64,000 nucleotides of DNA, taken from DATAES01 sp963721305. GTDB taxonomy: Bacteria; Actinomycetota; Acidimicrobiia; Acidimicrobiales; JACDCH01. Below are positions 27,505-36,081 of the stretch, in pieces. Numbering within the stretch: position 1 is the stretch's first letter; each line of letters opens with the position of its first letter. Where the stretch lies: the NCBI GenBank assembly GCA_963721305.1, contig CAVRIR010000004.1, positions 372,001 through 436,000 of the forward strand, read 5' to 3'. The notes below the pieces were generated by a model. That model was not told the DNA's origin. It worked only from the letters and a program-made list of their open reading frames with translations, and did no database searches. Position numbers and translations under genes: made by a program.

Positions 27505-28355
27505 ATGCAGACCCGGCTCGACTGGTGAAGCTCCAGGTCGACCTTGCGCTCAGGTATCTCGGATTCCAAGACGTCGTGACGTGGTTGTCGACCGCGACAG
27601 CGTGGGATGTGGCTCGCAGTGTCCCGACGCGGTGCACCGTGTACGAGGGGACGACGAGCACGGTGACCGGGTCGGGAGCGGAGAGCTCGTTGCTCGAAGC
27701 TGCGGATCTGGTGCTGTACAGGACACGCGCGCGCATGCAACAGGACCGCCCCGCGGTCGGTGGTCAGACGATCGTCTTCGATGCCGGCGTGGATCTCGGA
27801 CACTTCGATCCGGATGCGTGGCACGACGAGCCCGAGGATCTCGAGTCGGTGCCCCGCCCGCGGATCGGTTACGTCGGTGCTGTCACCGATGACACCATCG
27901 ATCTCGACCTGCTCGAGGCGCTGGCGCGCGAGTTGCCGTGGGCGCACATCGTTCTCGTGGGCGACGTCCAGTGTTCCGTCGTCGCGTTGACGGCGCTTCC
28001 GAACGTCCATGTTCTGGGTGCGCGGCCGCACATGCAGATCCCCGGGTACGAAGCCGCGCTGGATGTCGCGATCCTTCCGGGGCTCGTCAACGACACGAGC
28101 CGCACGACGCTGCCACTGCCGATCAAGGAGTATCTGGCGCTCGGACTGCCGGTCGTCGCGACGCCGTTCGGGGACGTCGAGCACTTCGAGCACCTCGTCC
28201 GAACCGGCTCGACCCACGCAGCCTTCGTGGCCGCAGTACGGCGAACACTGCACGATGGTGGTCTCGGCGACCCCTCGACCCGGCGAGCCACGGTCGCGAG
28301 CGTTTCCGGCGTCGAGGACCTGTTGCGGCTGGTCGAGCACCACCGAGTCACCTGA
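27501..28355 (+). CDS. glycosyltransferase, GT-B fold (GT4-like)
   Basis: A 284-residue GT-B protein with a shortened N-terminal lobe. The C-terminal lobe shows PRIGYVGAVTDDTIDLDLLE, AHIVLVGDVQCSVVALTALP, VHVLGARPHMQIPGYEAALD and the donor-binding segment PLPIKEYLALGLPVVATPFG. The last has the family Glu near the nucleotide sugar. It begins with GTG 27501, overlapping the preceding GT-A-like gene by 4 bases, so the pair is translationally coupled. Probably cytoplasmic and acting on a lipid-linked or surface glycan precursor. Confidence 0.8.
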   Translation: MNADPARLVKLQVDLALRYLGFQDVVTWLSTATAWDVARSVPTRCTVYEGTTSTVTGSGAESSLLEAADLVLYRTRARMQQDRPAVGGQTIVFDAGVDLGHFDPDAWHDEPEDLESVPRPRIGYVGAVTDDTIDLDLLEALARELPWAHIVLVGDVQCSVVALTALPNVHVLGARPHMQIPGYEAALDVAILPGLVNDTSRTTLPLPIKEYLALGLPVVATPFGDVEHFEHLVRTGSTHAAFVAAVRRTLHDGGLGDPSTRRATVASVSGVEDLLRLVEHHRVT

Positions 28356-28388
28356 GCGCGCCCGAAACGGGCAAGACTGACCCTCTCC

Positions 28389-29698
28389 ATGACCGACGAC
28401 TGGCGAGTGAGCGACCCCGACGATCGGGGCGCCCGTATGCATGCGCTGATCCGGGATCTGTACCCGGTGTGCCGAAGCATCACCGGCGACGGCGTCCGGG
28501 CCACGCTTGCTCGCCTCCAAGAAGAGATCGCGCTCGAGGTCAGCGAAGTTCCCACCGGCACGCAGGTGCTCGACTGGACCGTGCCGAAGGAGTGGAACAT
28601 CCGCGACGCGTGGATCGACGATGCGGCGGGCAAGCGCCTCGTGGACTTCGGGCAGTGCAATCTGCACGTCGTCAGCTACAGCACACCGATTCGGCGGACG
28701 GTGTCGCGAGCCGAGCTCGACGAACACCTCCACTCGTTGCCAGCACAGCCAGACCTGATCCCGTATCGCACGTCGTACTACAGCGAGAACTGGGGGTTCT
28801 GCGTCAGCGAGAACCAGCGCAAGCTCCTGACCGACGACGAGTACGAGGTGTGCATCGACTCGACGTTGGAGGACGGCAGCCTGACGTACGCGGAGCATCG
28901 TCGTTCGCGGAGCGGCGGACGAGGAAGTGATCATCTCGTGCCACGTCTGCCATCCGTCACTGTGCAACGACAACCTTGCGGGTATCGCCGTGGCCACGGA
29001 GCTGGCTCGCTGGCTACGCGGTCAGACGCTTCGGTACACGTACCGGTTCTTGTTCGTGCCGGGGACGATCGGATCGATCTCCTGGCTCTCTCGCAACCCC
29101 GAGACGGTGACGCGGGTCGAACACGGGCTCGTCCTGACATGTGTCGGTGACCCGGGAGGGTTCACGTTCAAGCGGAGCCGGCGGGGCGACACACTCGTCG
29201 ATCGTGCTGCGGCGCACGTGCTCGCCCGACGCGACGAGGACAGCGAAGGTCATCGACTTCTATCCGTACGGCTACGACGAGCGTCAGTACTGCTCTCCCG
29301 GCTTCGACCTCGCCGTCGGTTGCCTCATGCGGTCCCAGCACGGCACGTTCCCCGAGTACCACACGTCGGCCGACGACCTCGACTTCGTCCGGCCCCAGTC
29401 GCTGGCGGGCACGTTGGACGCGTGTGTGCAGATCATCGACGTGCTCGAACACGATCGGCGCTACCGCAACCTGAGCCCGAAGGGTGAACCGCAGCTCGGT
29501 CGCCGCGGTCTGTACCGAGCCGTGGGTGGCGAGGCGGATGCGAAGAGCAACGAGATGGCCTTGCTCTGGGTCTTGAACCAGTCGGACGGTGAGCACTCGC
29601 TGCTCGAGATCGCCGAGCGCTCGGGCTTCGAGTTCGCCCGCATTCGATGGGCGGCGGACGCCCTGGTCCGACACGACCTGCTCCAGGTTGCTTCGTAG
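28389..29698 (+). CDS. M28-like aminopeptidase domain protein (DUF4910 type), two frameshifts
   Basis: About 436 residues. It has an N-terminal domain (RMHALIRDLYPVCRSITGDG, TVPKEWNIRDAWI), then a peptidase-like core with ISCHVCHPSLCNDNLAGIAV. His, Asp and Asn there match the metal site of this M28-related family. A later metal histidine is in FPEYHTSADDLDFV, and a C-terminal winged-helix-like tail follows (NEMALLWVLNQSDGEHSLLE). Extra bases near 28895 and 29248 break the frame. Members of this family often sit in polysaccharide clusters and their substrate is not known. Here it lies between a glycosyltransferase and an RmlC-like epimerase. Confidence 0.75.
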
Positions 29699-29711
29699 GC
29701 ACCCCAGGACG

Positions 29712-30245
29712 ATGGAGTTCACGCAGTCGGCCATCGAAGGCGTCTTTCTCGTCGAGCTCGAGCCGATCGCCGACGACCGCGGTTTCTTCGCTCGCAGTTA
29801 CTGTGCGGACGAGTTCGTCGCGAACGGCCTCGATCCCGCCGTGGTCCAGTGCAACATCTCCTACAACGGGCGCGCAGGCACGGTGCGCGGGATGCACTAC
29901 CAAGCACCGCCGGTGTCCGAGAGCAAGCTCATCCGTTGCACGGCCGGTGCGATCGTCGATGTCGCGGTCGACCTGCGACCGGCATCGGCCACGTATCTGC
30001 AACACGTGAGCGTCGAGCTGAACGCGAACAACCGCGCGGCGCTGTACATCTCCAAAGGGCTGCTCGCCCACGGCTTTCAAACGCTCGCGGACGACACCGA
30101 GGTCTTCTACCAGATGGGCGAGCGCTACACGCCGGGCGCAGACCGCGGTGTCCGCTACGACGATCCCGCTCTCGACATCGAGTGGCCGGTCGCGGTCACG
30201 ACGCTGTCCGACAAGGATCGCCAGTGGCCGCTACTGCAGTCGTGA
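29712..30245 (+). CDS. dTDP-4-dehydrorhamnose 3,5-epimerase family protein
   Basis: A 177-residue cupin epimerase, intact. It has EGVFLVELEPIADDRGFFAR, the substrate-binding GTVRGMHYQAPPVSESKLIR with the catalytic His in MHYQ, VDLRPASATYLQHVSVEL and the active-site region ALYISKGLLAHGFQTLADDT. It epimerises dTDP- or CDP-4-keto sugars. The usual partners rmlA, rmlB and rmlD are absent here, so the sugar may be something other than rhamnose. It ends 2 bases before the stop of the convergent epimerase gene. Confidence 0.87.
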   Translation: MEFTQSAIEGVFLVELEPIADDRGFFARSYCADEFVANGLDPAVVQCNISYNGRAGTVRGMHYQAPPVSESKLIRCTAGAIVDVAVDLRPASATYLQHVSVELNANNRAALYISKGLLAHGFQTLADDTEVFYQMGERYTPGADRGVRYDDPALDIEWPVAVTTLSDKDRQWPLLQS

Positions 30246-30247
30246 GA

Positions 30248-31282
30248 TCAGAGCGTCCAGCGGAACGATCCATCGAGCTGGCCCGTGCCGAGCAGGTGAT
30301 CGAGTTGCTTGAGGCGGGTGTAGTAGCGGTGCTCGAAGTCTTCGGCGGTGAGCCCGATCGCATCGAAGACATCGGCGAGCTCTTGCGCGCCCCGCTCGGC
30401 GTTCCAGTCGCAGGAGAACTGCGGGAGCTTCGCATGGATCTTGGCGAACGACACCCGGTAGCTGCGGTTGTCGCCAGACGGCGGTCCGAAGGTCAACTCG
30501 CAGTCCGTGAACACCCCGCCGATCGTCTCCGCGATCTCGCGAACGCGATAGTTCTGTGACGTGTCGCCGACGTTGAGGACCTCGTTGTGAACCGTCTCGC
30601 GAGGCGCGTCGAGCGTCATCGCGATCGCCTTGCACACGTCGAGGACGTGGACCAGCGGGCGCCACGGGGTTCCGTCGCTGGTCATCGCGATCAAGCCCGT
30701 GGTGCGCGCGAGGCCGGCGAGGTTGTTCAGCACCAGGTCGAAGCGCATGCGAGGCGAGACGCCGAACACCGTCGCGTTGCGAAGGAACGTGGGCGAGAAG
30801 TTGTCGTCCGCCATCGTGCCGACGTCACGCTCGACGAGCTGCTTGCACTCGGCATAGGCCGTCTGAGGGTTCGTCGGCGACTGCTCGTCGACGTCCGCAT
30901 CGGTCGCGAATCCGTACACACTGCACGACGACGTGTAGACGAAGCGCTGGACGCCTGCCTGCTTCGCCAACCGAGCGAGGTGAACGGAACCGTGATGGTT
31001 GATGTCGTACGTGACATCCGGTGCGAGCTGGCCGAGGGGGTCGTTCGACAGCTCGGCCATGTGGACCACGGCGTCGCACCGCGTCAGCGCGGCCCCGTCG
31101 AGGTCCCGGATGTCGCGTCGAAGGGTCAGGGGCGATCGGTCGGGACCGGGATACAGGGACGCTCCGCGGTAGTAGCCCGTGTCGATGCCGATGACATCGT
31201 GCCCGCGTTGCATCAAGTACGGCGCAAGGAGCGAACCGATGTAGCCGTCGCTGCCGGTGACGAGGATCTTCACCGAGGTCAC
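30248..31282 (-). CDS. NAD-dependent epimerase/dehydratase
   Basis: Extended short-chain dehydrogenase of 344 residues. It has the N-terminal KILVTGSDGYIGSLLAPYLM, VVHMAELSNDPLG, a catalytic SxnYxxxK-like segment (SSCSVYGFATDADVDEQSPT, then AYAECKQLVERDV) and FLRNATVFGVSPRMRFD. Tyr and Lys are in AYAECK. It acts on a nucleotide sugar in the surrounding glycan block; substrate unknown. The start is GTG 31282 or 31270; only 5 bases separate it from the divergent LhgO-like gene, so each promoter must lie inside the other gene. Confidence 0.83.
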   Translation of the reverse strand: MTSVKILVTGSDGYIGSLLAPYLMQRGHDVIGIDTGYYRGASLYPGPDRSPLTLRRDIRDLDGAALTRCDAVVHMAELSNDPLGQLAPDVTYDINHHGSVHLARLAKQAGVQRFVYTSSCSVYGFATDADVDEQSPTNPQTAYAECKQLVERDVGTMADDNFSPTFLRNATVFGVSPRMRFDLVLNNLAGLARTTGLIAMTSDGTPWRPLVHVLDVCKAIAMTLDAPRETVHNEVLNVGDTSQNYRVREIAETIGGVFTDCELTFGPPSGDNRSYRVSFAKIHAKLPQFSCDWNAERGAQELADVFDAIGLTAEDFEHRYYTRLKQLDHLLGTGQLDGSFRWTL

Positions 31283-31287
31283 GGTAG

Positions 31288-32452
31288 ATGAGCCGCGTCG
31301 ATGTCGTCGTGGTTGGTGGCGGCATCGTGGGGCTCGCCACCGCGTACCGATTGGCGGACCGGCGCCCGGGGACGACGGTCATCGTCCTCGAGAAGGAGCC
31401 GCGGGTCGGCCAGCACCAGAGCTCGCACAACTCCGGGGTGCTGCACGCCGGTCTGTACTACGCACCTGGTTCGCGGAAGGCCGCGCTGTGCCGCGCGGGC
31501 AAGGCCGCGGTCGAGAAGTTCGCCGAGGAGCACGGCATCCCGGTAGAGCGCAACGGCAAGCTGGTCGTCGCCGTCGACGATCACGAGCTTCCCGGTCTTG
31601 CCGCGCTCACGGAACGGGCGACGGCCAACGGTGTCCCCGAGCTGCGCACCCTCGATCGCGACGAGCTGCGCGAGATCGAGCCGCACGTCGACGGCGTGCG
31701 GGCCCTGCATTCACCGTCGACCGGGGTCGTCGACTTCGGGCTCGTCTGTGACGCGCTCGCAGCGGAGCTCGATGTCCGCACCGGCGCGCCAGTGGTCGAT
31801 GTGCGTGAAACATCCGACGGAGTCGTCGTCATGACGACCGACGGCGAGTTCGAGGCGAGTGCAGCGGTGGTCTGCGCGGGCCTGTGGTCGTCCCAACTCG
31901 CGCGCCGAGCGGGACTCGCGGCGGACGTGCAGATCGTGCCGTTCCGCGGCACGTGGCTCGCACTCCGTCCGTCCGGTGCGGCGCTCGTGCGCGGCAACAT
32001 CTATCCCGTTCCCGATCCCGAGCTGCCCTTCCTCGGCGTGCACTTCACGAGGCGGATTGACGGCAGCGTGTGGGCCGGTCCGAACGCGGTGCTTTCGCTC
32101 GGTGAGCGGAAGGTGTTGCGCGACGCCTTGCGCTTTCCCGGACTGTGGCGCCTCGGTTGGCGCGAGGCGCGCGTTGCCGCGCACGAGTTCCGGCTCGCGC
32201 ACATGCATCGGGCCGCGCGGCGCGAGTTGAATCGCTACATCCCGGAGCTGCGCGACGAGGACATCGACTGGTCGAACCGGCCGTGGGGCGTGCGCGCGCA
32301 AGCGGTTCGGCGTGATGGCTCGCTCGTCGACGACTTCGTGATCGAGGGCCGCGGGCGCGTCGGTGTGGGTGCTGAACGCGCCGTCGCCTGCCGCCACCGC
32401 GTCGTTGGCCATCGGGAGCGCACTCGCCGACGAGGTTGTGACCCGCTTGTAG
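31288..32452 (+). CDS. lhgO: L-2-hydroxyglutarate oxidase-like FAD enzyme, frameshifted
   Basis: FAD-dependent DAO-family oxidase, about 388 residues. It has the dinucleotide motif VDVVVVGGGIVGLATAYRLA, the LhgO signature SSHNSGVLHAGLYYAPGSRK, and the late segment PWGVRAQAVRRDGSLVDDFV. An extra base near 32358 shifts the last 30 codons; the correct frame gives VWVLNAPSPAATASLAIGSA and ends at a TAG 9 bases before purL. LhgO passes electrons from L-2-hydroxyglutarate to the quinone pool. The low-specificity family means a related hydroxy acid is possible. Confidence 0.88.
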
Positions 32453-32461
32453 CGTGAGCCC

Positions 32462-34676
32462 GTGGGCGATGCCTCCGGCGAAGACGAGATCCACCGCGCG
32501 CTCGGCCTGACCGACGACGAGCGAGATCGCATCGAGCAGATCCTCGGTCGCCCCCCGAACCATCTCGAGCTCGCCATGTACGCCGTCATGTGGTCCGAGC
32601 ACTGCTCGTACAAGTCCTCCCGCATCCATCTCCGGCGGCTCCCGACGGAAGCGCCGTGGGTGCTCGTCGGTCCGGGTGAGGGCGCGGGCGTGATCGACGT
32701 GGGTGACGGCATCGCCGCGGCGATCCGCATCGAGAGCCACAACCATCCGTCCGCGGTCGAGCCGTACCAGGGTGCGGCGACCGGTGTGGGTGGGATCCTG
32801 CGCGACATCTTCTCGATGGGCGCCCGTCCGATCGCGGTGATGGATCCGCTTCGCTTCGGTCCGCTCGACGACGCCCGCAGCCGTTGGATCGCGGAGGGAG
32901 TCGTGTCCGGCATCTCCGGTTACGGCAACTCGGTCGGCGTTCCGACCGTCGGCGGCGAGATCGTGTTCGACGAGACGTACGCCGAGAACCCGCTCGTCAA
33001 CGTGCTGTGCCTCGGCGTGTTGCCGACCGAGCGGCTGGTTCTCGGTCGTGCCACCGGGGTCGGCAACCTCGCGGTGTTGCTCGGCTCGTCGACTGGGCGG
33101 GACGGCATCGGGGGCGTGAGCGTGCTCGCGTCGGCGGGCTTCGGCGACGACGAAGCCGACGCGGCCAAGCGTCCGAGCGTGCAGGTCGGGGATCCGTTCG
33201 AGGAGAAGCGGCTGATCGAGGCGTGTCTCGCGTTGCTCGACGCGGGACTGGCGGTCGGCGTGCAGGACCTCGGTGGTGCCGGGCTCACGTGCGCGACGAG
33301 CGAGACCGCGGCCAAGGGCGGCGCGGGCATGGACGTGTATGTCTCCGAGGTCCCGCGCCGCGAGCCGGGGATGGAGCCGTTCGAGGTCATGACGAGCGAG
33401 TCGCAGGAACGAATGCTCGCCATCGTGCGGCCCGAAGACCTCGACGAGGTGCTCGCCATCTGCGAGCGCTGGGAGGTCCGTGCCTCGGTCGTGGGCACGG
33501 TGACGGGCTCGGGACGTCTGCGGATCCTCAGCGAGTACGACGGTGAGGTCCTTGCCGACGTCCCCGCCAAGTCGCTGGAGGAGGACGCACCGCTCTACGA
33601 CCGTCCCCGCCAGGCTCCCCAAGACCGTCGAACTCCGGGGAGAAACGGGCGCCCTGGCGCCCGTTTCCGTCCAACATTCGTTGTCACCGTCGTCACCGAT
33701 GTCACCGTGTCACCGTCGTCACCGAGTGAGCGGCTGCTCGGGATGCTCGCTGACAGCTCGTGGGTGTGGTCGCAGTACGACCACCAGCTGTTCCTCAACA
33801 CGGTGGTCGGCCCGGGGGGTGACGCGACCGTGCTGCGGCTCAAGCACCCGACCACCGGGATCGACACCGGCCGGGCGCTCGCGCTCACGACCGACGGCAA
33901 CCATCGTTGGTGCGCCGCCGACCCGCGCACCGGTACCGCGTGGGTGGTCGCAGAAGCCGCACTCAACCTGGCCTGTGTCGGCGCCCGACCGCTTGCGCTC
34001 GTCAACTGCTTGAACTTCGGCAACCCCGAGCACGGCGAGGTGATGTGGCAGCTGTCCGAGTCGATCGACGGCATGGGTGACGCGTGCCGCGCGCTCGAGC
34101 ATCCCGGTCGTCGGCGGCAACGTCAGCCTCTACAACGAGTCGCGCGGGCGCGACATCGACCCCACACCGATCGTGGGTGTGCTCGGCCTCGTCGAGCGAT
34201 TGGGATCTTCGCCTCCTCCGACCGTCGGCCTCGTCGACGGCGGACGTTTGGTGATGCTCGGTCCGCCCACGGGCAGCGCGCTCGATTACGACCAACATCG
34301 CAACGTCTGCGCGCTCGTGGCGTCCCTCGTCAACGACCGCATCGTCGACGGCGTGCACGACGTCTCTGAAGGCGGGGTGGCGCTCACGCTCGCCGAGATG
34401 GCCGTCCGCAGCGGCATCGGTGTCCGCGCCGAAGCGTCGGACGTGTTCGTCGAGTCCCCGTCGCGCGTGGTCGTGTGCGTACGTCGTGAGAACCTCCGCG
34501 AAGTGCATCGTCGTCACGTCGATGCAGGCGTCGACGGGGTGCTTCTGGGCGAAGCCGGCGGCGACCGGCTCGTCGTCGACGGCCCGGAGCCGATCGCCAT
34601 CGCGCTCGTCGACGTGGCGGACGCGTGGCGAGACCGCATCCCCGGCGCGCTCGGCGCCGGCACGACGCAGGGCTGA
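32462..34676 (+). CDS. purL: FGAM synthase large subunit PurL, frameshifted, with inserted linker
   Basis: Synthetase subunit of the PurS/PurQ/PurL complex, about 738 residues. It has the start region MYAVMWSEHCSYKSSRIHLR, the catalytic His loop IESHNHPSAVEPYQGAATGV, VQDLGGAGLTCATSETAAKG, the second-half segment WSQYDHQLFLNTVVGPGGDA and the C-terminal HDVSEGGVALTLAEMA. An extra base near 34099 breaks the frame before IPVVGGNVSLYNESRGRD. Between the two halves (about residues 380-420) the coding DNA is made of a perfect hairpin and tandem GTCACCG repeats. This gives an unusual linker (VVTVVTDVTVSPSSPS). The start is GTG. Confidence 0.95.
33642..33725. repeat. hairpin plus five tandem GTCACCG units inside purL
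   Basis: GAAACGGGCGCC and GGCGCCCGTTTC form a perfect 12-bp inverted repeat with a 2-base loop (33642-33667). From 33683 five GTCACCGnn units follow in tandem (four of 9 bases, one of 8). Both lie in the linker between the two halves of purL and keep the frame open. It looks like an inserted or slipped element. Confidence 0.85.
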
Positions 34677-34718
34677 GATCTATGCAGCGCGCAGCCGGGG
34701 AACGCAGCCAGCACAGCC

Positions 34719-34790
34719 CGACCATGCGAGCGACGGAGCCGCCAGGCGGAGGAGCGGCTACACGCGGCCTGCGTGGCCGGGGAACGCAGC
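34719..34790 (+). repeat. 72-base dispersed intergenic repeat, copy A
   Basis: This 72-base sequence starts CGACCATGCGAGCGACGGAG and ends GGCCGGGGAACGCAGC. It differs from the copy at 51222-51293 at only 2 positions. It lies between the convergent ends of purL and the SDR gene, with its last base in the SDR stop codon. A partial copy of its right end (CAGCCGGGGAACGCAGC) precedes it at about 34692-34708. It contains the possible hairpin arms CGGCTAC/GTGGCCG. Confidence 0.9.
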
Positions 34791-35530
34791 TATATAGCGG
34801 TCATACCGCCGTCGATGACGAACTCTGACCCGGTCGAGTACGCGCTCTCGTCCGACGCGAGGTAGAGCGCGAGGCGGGCCACTTCGACGGCATCGGCCTT
34901 GCGTCCGACCGGAACGCGCTCCATGACCGCGGACATGATCCCCCACCGCTCGAACTCCTCGAGCATCGGCGTGTCGATGATGCCCGGATGGATCGAGTTC
35001 ACCCGCACCCCGAACGGTGCGACCTCGACCGCGACCGACTTGGTCATGCCGCGCACGGCCCACTTGCTCGCGCCGTACGCGAGCATTCCGGGTGCGCCCG
35101 TGAGTCCCGCAACCGACGAGATGTTGACGATGGAGCCCGTCTGACGACCCACCATGTGCGGCACGACGGCCTTCATGCCGAGGAACACGCCGATCTGGTT
35201 GATGTCGATGACACGGCGGTAGTCCGCCTCGGTCGTCTCGACCAGTGGGGCGATCTGGACGACGCCGGCATTGTTCACGAGGACGTCGAGCTGGCCGTGC
35301 TCGTCGAGCACCGCAGCGACCACGCTCGTCCACTCGGCTTCCTTCGTGACGTCGTGATGGTGATACGTCGCCCGGTCGCCGATGGACGCGGCGACCTGCT
35401 TGCCTTCGTCGTCGAGGACATCGCTGACGACGACGGCTGCTCCTTCGCTCGCGAAGAGCTCGGCCTCCTGTGCACCCTGCCCCCGTGCGCCACCGGTGAT
35501 GAGGGCAACCTTGCCGTCGAGCCGTCCCAT
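34790..35530 (-). CDS. short-chain dehydrogenase/reductase
   Basis: Classical SDR of 246 residues. It has the cofactor loop KVALITGGARGQGAQEAELF, NNAGVVQIAPLVETTEADYR, the catalytic Ser in IVNISSVAGLTG and the YxxxK in AYGASKWAVRGMTKSVAVEV. The Asp in VVSDVLDDEGK favours NAD. The substrate is unknown; many close relatives act on steroids or 3-oxoacyl compounds. It lies on the minus strand behind the GtrA-like gene with a 10-base gap, so both may be one transcript. Confidence 0.88.
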   Translation of the reverse strand: MGRLDGKVALITGGARGQGAQEAELFASEGAAVVVSDVLDDEGKQVAASIGDRATYHHHDVTKEAEWTSVVAAVLDEHGQLDVLVNNAGVVQIAPLVETTEADYRRVIDINQIGVFLGMKAVVPHMVGRQTGSIVNISSVAGLTGAPGMLAYGASKWAVRGMTKSVAVEVAPFGVRVNSIHPGIIDTPMLEEFERWGIMSAVMERVPVGRKADAVEVARLALYLASDESAYSTGSEFVIDGGMTAI

Positions 35531-35540
35531 GGGCCGGACC

Positions 35541-36029
35541 CTACAAGAAGGGTGTGGGGCCCTCCGGCTCCTCGTGGGTGACCTTGAACAGCACCCGGTC
35601 GAGGATGAAGAACTTCGCGAGCCACAGCACGCCGAACCCGAGCACGTTGCCGAGGTTCGCCATGATCGGGCTGTCGGGATACCAGTTCTCGAGGATGACG
35701 ACGAACAGCGTCGACAGGACGAGCCCGAGGAACGTCATCACCCAGAACGGGATGATCTCGGCGTAGACGCTGCTCTTGCCGTGCTTCTGCCACACCCACG
35801 CTCGGCTCAGGTAGTACGTCGGCACCGTGCTGATGGTGACCGCGGCGACGTTCGCCCATCCCCAGGACCAGTCGAGGACGGAGGCGAAGAGGAAGATGAG
35901 GCTCTGGCCCATCACGACGCCGACGACCGATGTCATCGCGTACTTCCAGAACTTCTGGACCAGCGGCCGCTCGTACAGGTCCTGCAGCCAGGCGGGGCCT
36001 GGGATGCGAGATGTCGACGTGCCGGGCAT
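35541..36029 (-). CDS. GtrA-family membrane protein
   Basis: A 162-residue protein with four membrane helices: about residues 30-50 (YAMTSVVGVVMGQSLIFLFA), 60-75, 90-115 (PFWVMTFLGLVLSTLFVVIL) and 125-145. It has the family segment TYYLSRAWVWQKH after helix two. GtrA proteins are thought to help move undecaprenyl-linked sugars or modify cell-wall arabinogalactan. This fits the glycan genes elsewhere in the window. It is divergent from purF with 52 bases between starts. Confidence 0.82.
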   Translation of the reverse strand: MPGTSTSRIPGPAWLQDLYERPLVQKFWKYAMTSVVGVVMGQSLIFLFASVLDWSWGWANVAAVTISTVPTYYLSRAWVWQKHGKSSVYAEIIPFWVMTFLGLVLSTLFVVILENWYPDSPIMANLGNVLGFGVLWLAKFFILDRVLFKVTHEEPEGPTPFL

Positions 36030-36081
36030 CGCTGCAGGCTAATGGTCCGGTGGCCCCGCACCCGGGCCGCTCGTCCGTATC

